Source of the DNA: Daphnia carinata
Taxonomy: Eukaryota; Arthropoda; Branchiopoda; Diplostraca; Daphniidae
Direction of reading: 5' to 3'
Length of the DNA: 64,000 nt
Assembly (NCBI RefSeq): GCF_022539665.2
Contig: NC_081336.1
Span: 1,550,001-1,614,000, forward strand
Shown: in pieces, positions 61,216-64,000 of the stretch
Layout: each line of letters starts with the position of its first letter
Numbering within the stretch: the stretch's first letter is position 1
Made by a program: the position numbers and the translations under genes
The notes under the pieces: generated by a model
What the model was told of the DNA's origin: nothing
The model's database searches: none
What the model saw: the letters and a program-made list of their open reading frames with translations, nothing else

Positions 61216-64000
61216 GGCAAGTTCTTCGCAACAACGAAGGAGGTCATACGTCGAACTTCAAGAGGAAGAGGTGCACGAGTTGCGGGTGGAACGTCGCAAA
61301 TGGAATCGCCAGCACGGTTTAGGATTGACAGTCGCAGGTGGAGGAGGATCGTTTCCCTACCGTGGCAGAGAAGAGGGCATTTTCGTTGCCAAACTTGTGC
61401 CCGGAGGAGCAGCCGACGAAGCTGGGCTCAAGTTAGACGATGAAATCCTATCGATTAATGGAGTTTATTGCTCGGATCTGGAACACCATCAAGCAGTTGA
61501 TTTGTTGAGAAATTCTGGCGGAGATTTGTACGTTCGAGTACTACGCAAAGTCATTCGACTAGTCGAATCCGCCGTGCCGTTAGCACCAAACGTGGCTCCA
61601 CTTATTCGTTCAAGATCGAGTTATCAGCTCAACTCCGCACGACGTGAGGAGAATGGCAGAAGTAGAACTCCCGATCCTCAAATGCGACGACGTTCTTATT
61701 CGCATAGAGCAGACGATATTTACCCACCGACTCCGATGGAAGAGACCGGCTATCTGAGACCGAGAACGCCTCCTCTTCGACGGATGTCAACTTCTCATCA
61801 AGTTGAACCGTCAAGTGTAACTCCTTATTCTTCCAGAGCCCTCCAACACACAACTCACCTGGATTCCACTGGTGTTCATTTCCATCCCTATTGTTTCGCT
61901 TGCAATCCGTCCGTTGTTCACTTAAATCCATCGAACATACCTCAGTTACCATTACCTTCCATTTCTTCTTTCCCGACGGAGCACATTTACGCAACACCCG
62001 ATCACGCAAATGGTTACCCTTCGCCAACACTGTCGCAAAGATTTAATTCCTCCCGGCCTGCGGCAACTTGGGTTGATGATGAACCAGAGGATACAAATCG
62101 ATTCACCGTAAGACTTGAGCGCGATGAAGTGACTGGACTCGGATTTATCGTGTCCACCAGAGACGGCCAAGCCCATTCAGAAGTACGTCCAATAATTCCC
62201 TGTCAACTGTTTAGAAAGGATTAACTCAATTGATTATTTGCTAAATTTAGGGTGTTTACATTTCGGGAATAATTAAAGACGGAGTGGCGGATAGAAGTGG
62301 TATGCTAATGGTCGGAGATCGTATACTATCGGTATTAACCACATAATCTAATTGAATTTTTAAAAAAGACATTAGTGATATGCAAATATTTAAAAAATTC
62401 AGATTAACGGGTTAGATGTGGAGAAGGCCCATCATAAAGAAGTGGTAACTCTACTTAGTCGTTCTAAACCTTACGTCCAATTAGAGTTAGAACGCGATCC
62501 CTCAGCAAATTATCCGGAAGTGTTTGATTCGGAAACCGAGCCAGAACATTTTAATGCCACTCGTAGAAGTACGTTACGTAGCAGCATGTCACATCATTCA
62601 GAGCCTTGGCAAACGTAAAGTCTCATCTGTTAAAAAACAAAAATAATAATAAACGTTAAGTTGATAAAATTCTTTTTAAAAGTAACTACACCCAGATCAA
62701 TCACAATCCACCACCACGAGCAGCGATGCCTTTAAAAAGCAGTTTAAAGGCCTCTTCACGCGTAAGCGCTCCCATAGCAACGCCAGTGAGGCACCATCCA
62801 AGATATCCGTCACCATCTCCGTCGCCACCGCATCCGCCTCGTCGTTCATCATCGGCTTCAATGAATTTCGCTATGAAATCAGCCGATCCGAATGATCTCA
62901 AACTTCACGAGCTTCAATTCCCACCGCCTCCGACAGAGTTGGGCCGTTTCAGGGAAAGCATTACGAAAAACACTTTAACTGAAACGGTCGTTACGCGAGT
63001 TACGACCAACCAGAAAGGCCAGCGGCCCGTCATTACAGAGGTTTTTACAACTTCCTTCATTTTTGTTTTATGTTGTTTGACATGGCTGTTATCACGCATC
63101 ATTGAAAAATTGCGATGTCGCATTCCGACGTGTTCTATAATCCAGGATGTGGTGATCCGTAAAGATATGGGATCGAGGCTTGGATTGCGGATTGCCGGCG
63201 GCAAAGATTCATGTTCCATTCCATTCGGCGTGGATGAGCCCGGCATTTTCATTTCACGAGTGATTCCGCAAGGGACAGCTGCTCGTTCTGGACGATTAAG
63301 AATAGGCGATCGGCTCTTGAAGATCAATGGAAATGAGGTTTCAGATTGGACCCACCACGAAGTGATTCGTACCCTCTCTCAACCCTCCCAGCAGATCATT
63401 CTTACCGTACGTCACGATCCGCAGCCGGAAGGGCTCGACGAATTTCTCATCCAGCGGAAAGATGACGAACAGTTTGGCATCAAAATTATCGGCGGAGTCT
63501 TGGAACAGGATAGTTATTGCGGCAAAAAATACGATTCCGGTATTTTTGTATCCAAAGTCCATCGCGGTGGCGCCATCGCTAGAGACGGCCGAGTAAAGGT
63601 AATCCAAATCCATCGACGGCTCTAATGTCATTACGAAACAAAAACTAAGCATGAGTTTAACTGGATTAAGGTTGGAATGCGCTTGCTAGAAGTGAACGGA
63701 ACTAACGTGATCGGCGTAACGCGACGTGAAGCCATCGAAGCTTTCCGGAAAGCCGGTCACGTGCTCCGGCTCATGGTTTGCGACGGATGGAGTGAAGACA
63801 CTAAAGCCGTTGACAGTGATGACGTCACGAGCAATCGATCGTCTGTTATGAGCAATTCCAGTTGGTCTGACAAAGCTGCAAGTTCAAATTTCATCCGCCA
63901 TCAGTCGGTGCGTTTCCCTGTAGAAGAAGAATACGTGATTCGAATTAATTAAATGCTTTTATTTTTCCTTACTTTAGATTCACGGAGCAAAACAACCGAA
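61216..64000 (+). CDS. Scribble-type multi-PDZ protein (partial at 3' end)
   Basis: Exons seen: 61216-62182, 62251-62331, 62403-62614, 62683-63040, 63146-63598, 63671-63907, 63978 to the window end. Four PDZ domains follow the Scribble order. PDZ1: GLGLTVAGGGGSFPYRG, EEGIFVAKLVPGGAADEAG. PDZ2: GLGFIVS, GVYISGIIKDGVADRSG. PDZ3: LGLRIAGGKD, EPGIFISRVIPQGTAARSG. PDZ4: FGIKIIGG, DSGIFVSKVHRGGAIARDG, MRLLEVNGTNVIG, then LRLMVCDGW. Scribble sets apico-basal polarity with Dlg and Lgl at lateral membranes; its LRR half is not in the window. The first exon starts in phase 2, so an upstream exon must exist or this is a split gene. Proline-rich linkers lie between PDZ1 and 2 and between PDZ2 and 3. The 63041-63145 intron is in frame and open. 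Confidence 0.85.

Overview
Eukaryotic genomic DNA, most likely from a pancrustacean arthropod; a Daphnia-like branchiopod is my inference. Support: many GT-AG introns of about 55-110 nt, arthropod-style compact genes, degenerate TTAGG-type telomeric repeats, and many A/T homopolymers. No bacterial or viral gene organisation is seen.

Region 1 (1-17.7 kb) is the unusual part. A BTG/Tob gene (677-1282,+) overlaps one arm of a large inverted repeat: arms 909-6911 and 11676-17676, about 6.0 kb each, visibly about 99% alike, around a 4.8 kb spacer. Each arm carries a broken RNA polymerase III largest-subunit (RPC1-like) exon and an array of about 12 degenerate tRNA-like sequences in mixed orientation. 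On the right side the array is bracketed by about 440-bp terminal inverted repeats (11115-14778), which looks like a 3.66 kb mobile element carrying tRNA-like genes. The left copy is cut off at the arm end. The spacer holds an intron-containing SAE1 pseudogene and a 500-bp foldback element filled with degenerate TTAGG repeats.

Region 2 (18.7-42.1 kb): SIRT5 (-, with a probable GC-AG intron); a large diacylglycerol kinase eta/delta gene (-, 26 coding exons, about 1,692 aa) in which one 5' splice site is the first GT of a 438-bp (GT)n tract; and, head to head with it, WRAP53/TCAB1 (+), one of whose introns is mostly a near-perfect hairpin.

Region 3 (42.1-64 kb): a 5.3 kb non-coding stretch; a three-exon secreted protein of about 1,606 aa rich in YKEP repeats (+); RRN3/TIF-IA (-); a divergent ALDH16A1-like pseudoenzyme with three apparent frameshifts (+); an SH3BP5-like gene (-); and a Scribble-type four-PDZ gene (+) that runs off the window end without visible LRR exons. 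RRN3/ALDH16 and SH3BP5/PDZ are divergent pairs. The genes are unrelated housekeeping or signalling genes and form no operon or pathway. Gene identities rest on recalled family sequences and exon phasing by eye; no search was run.
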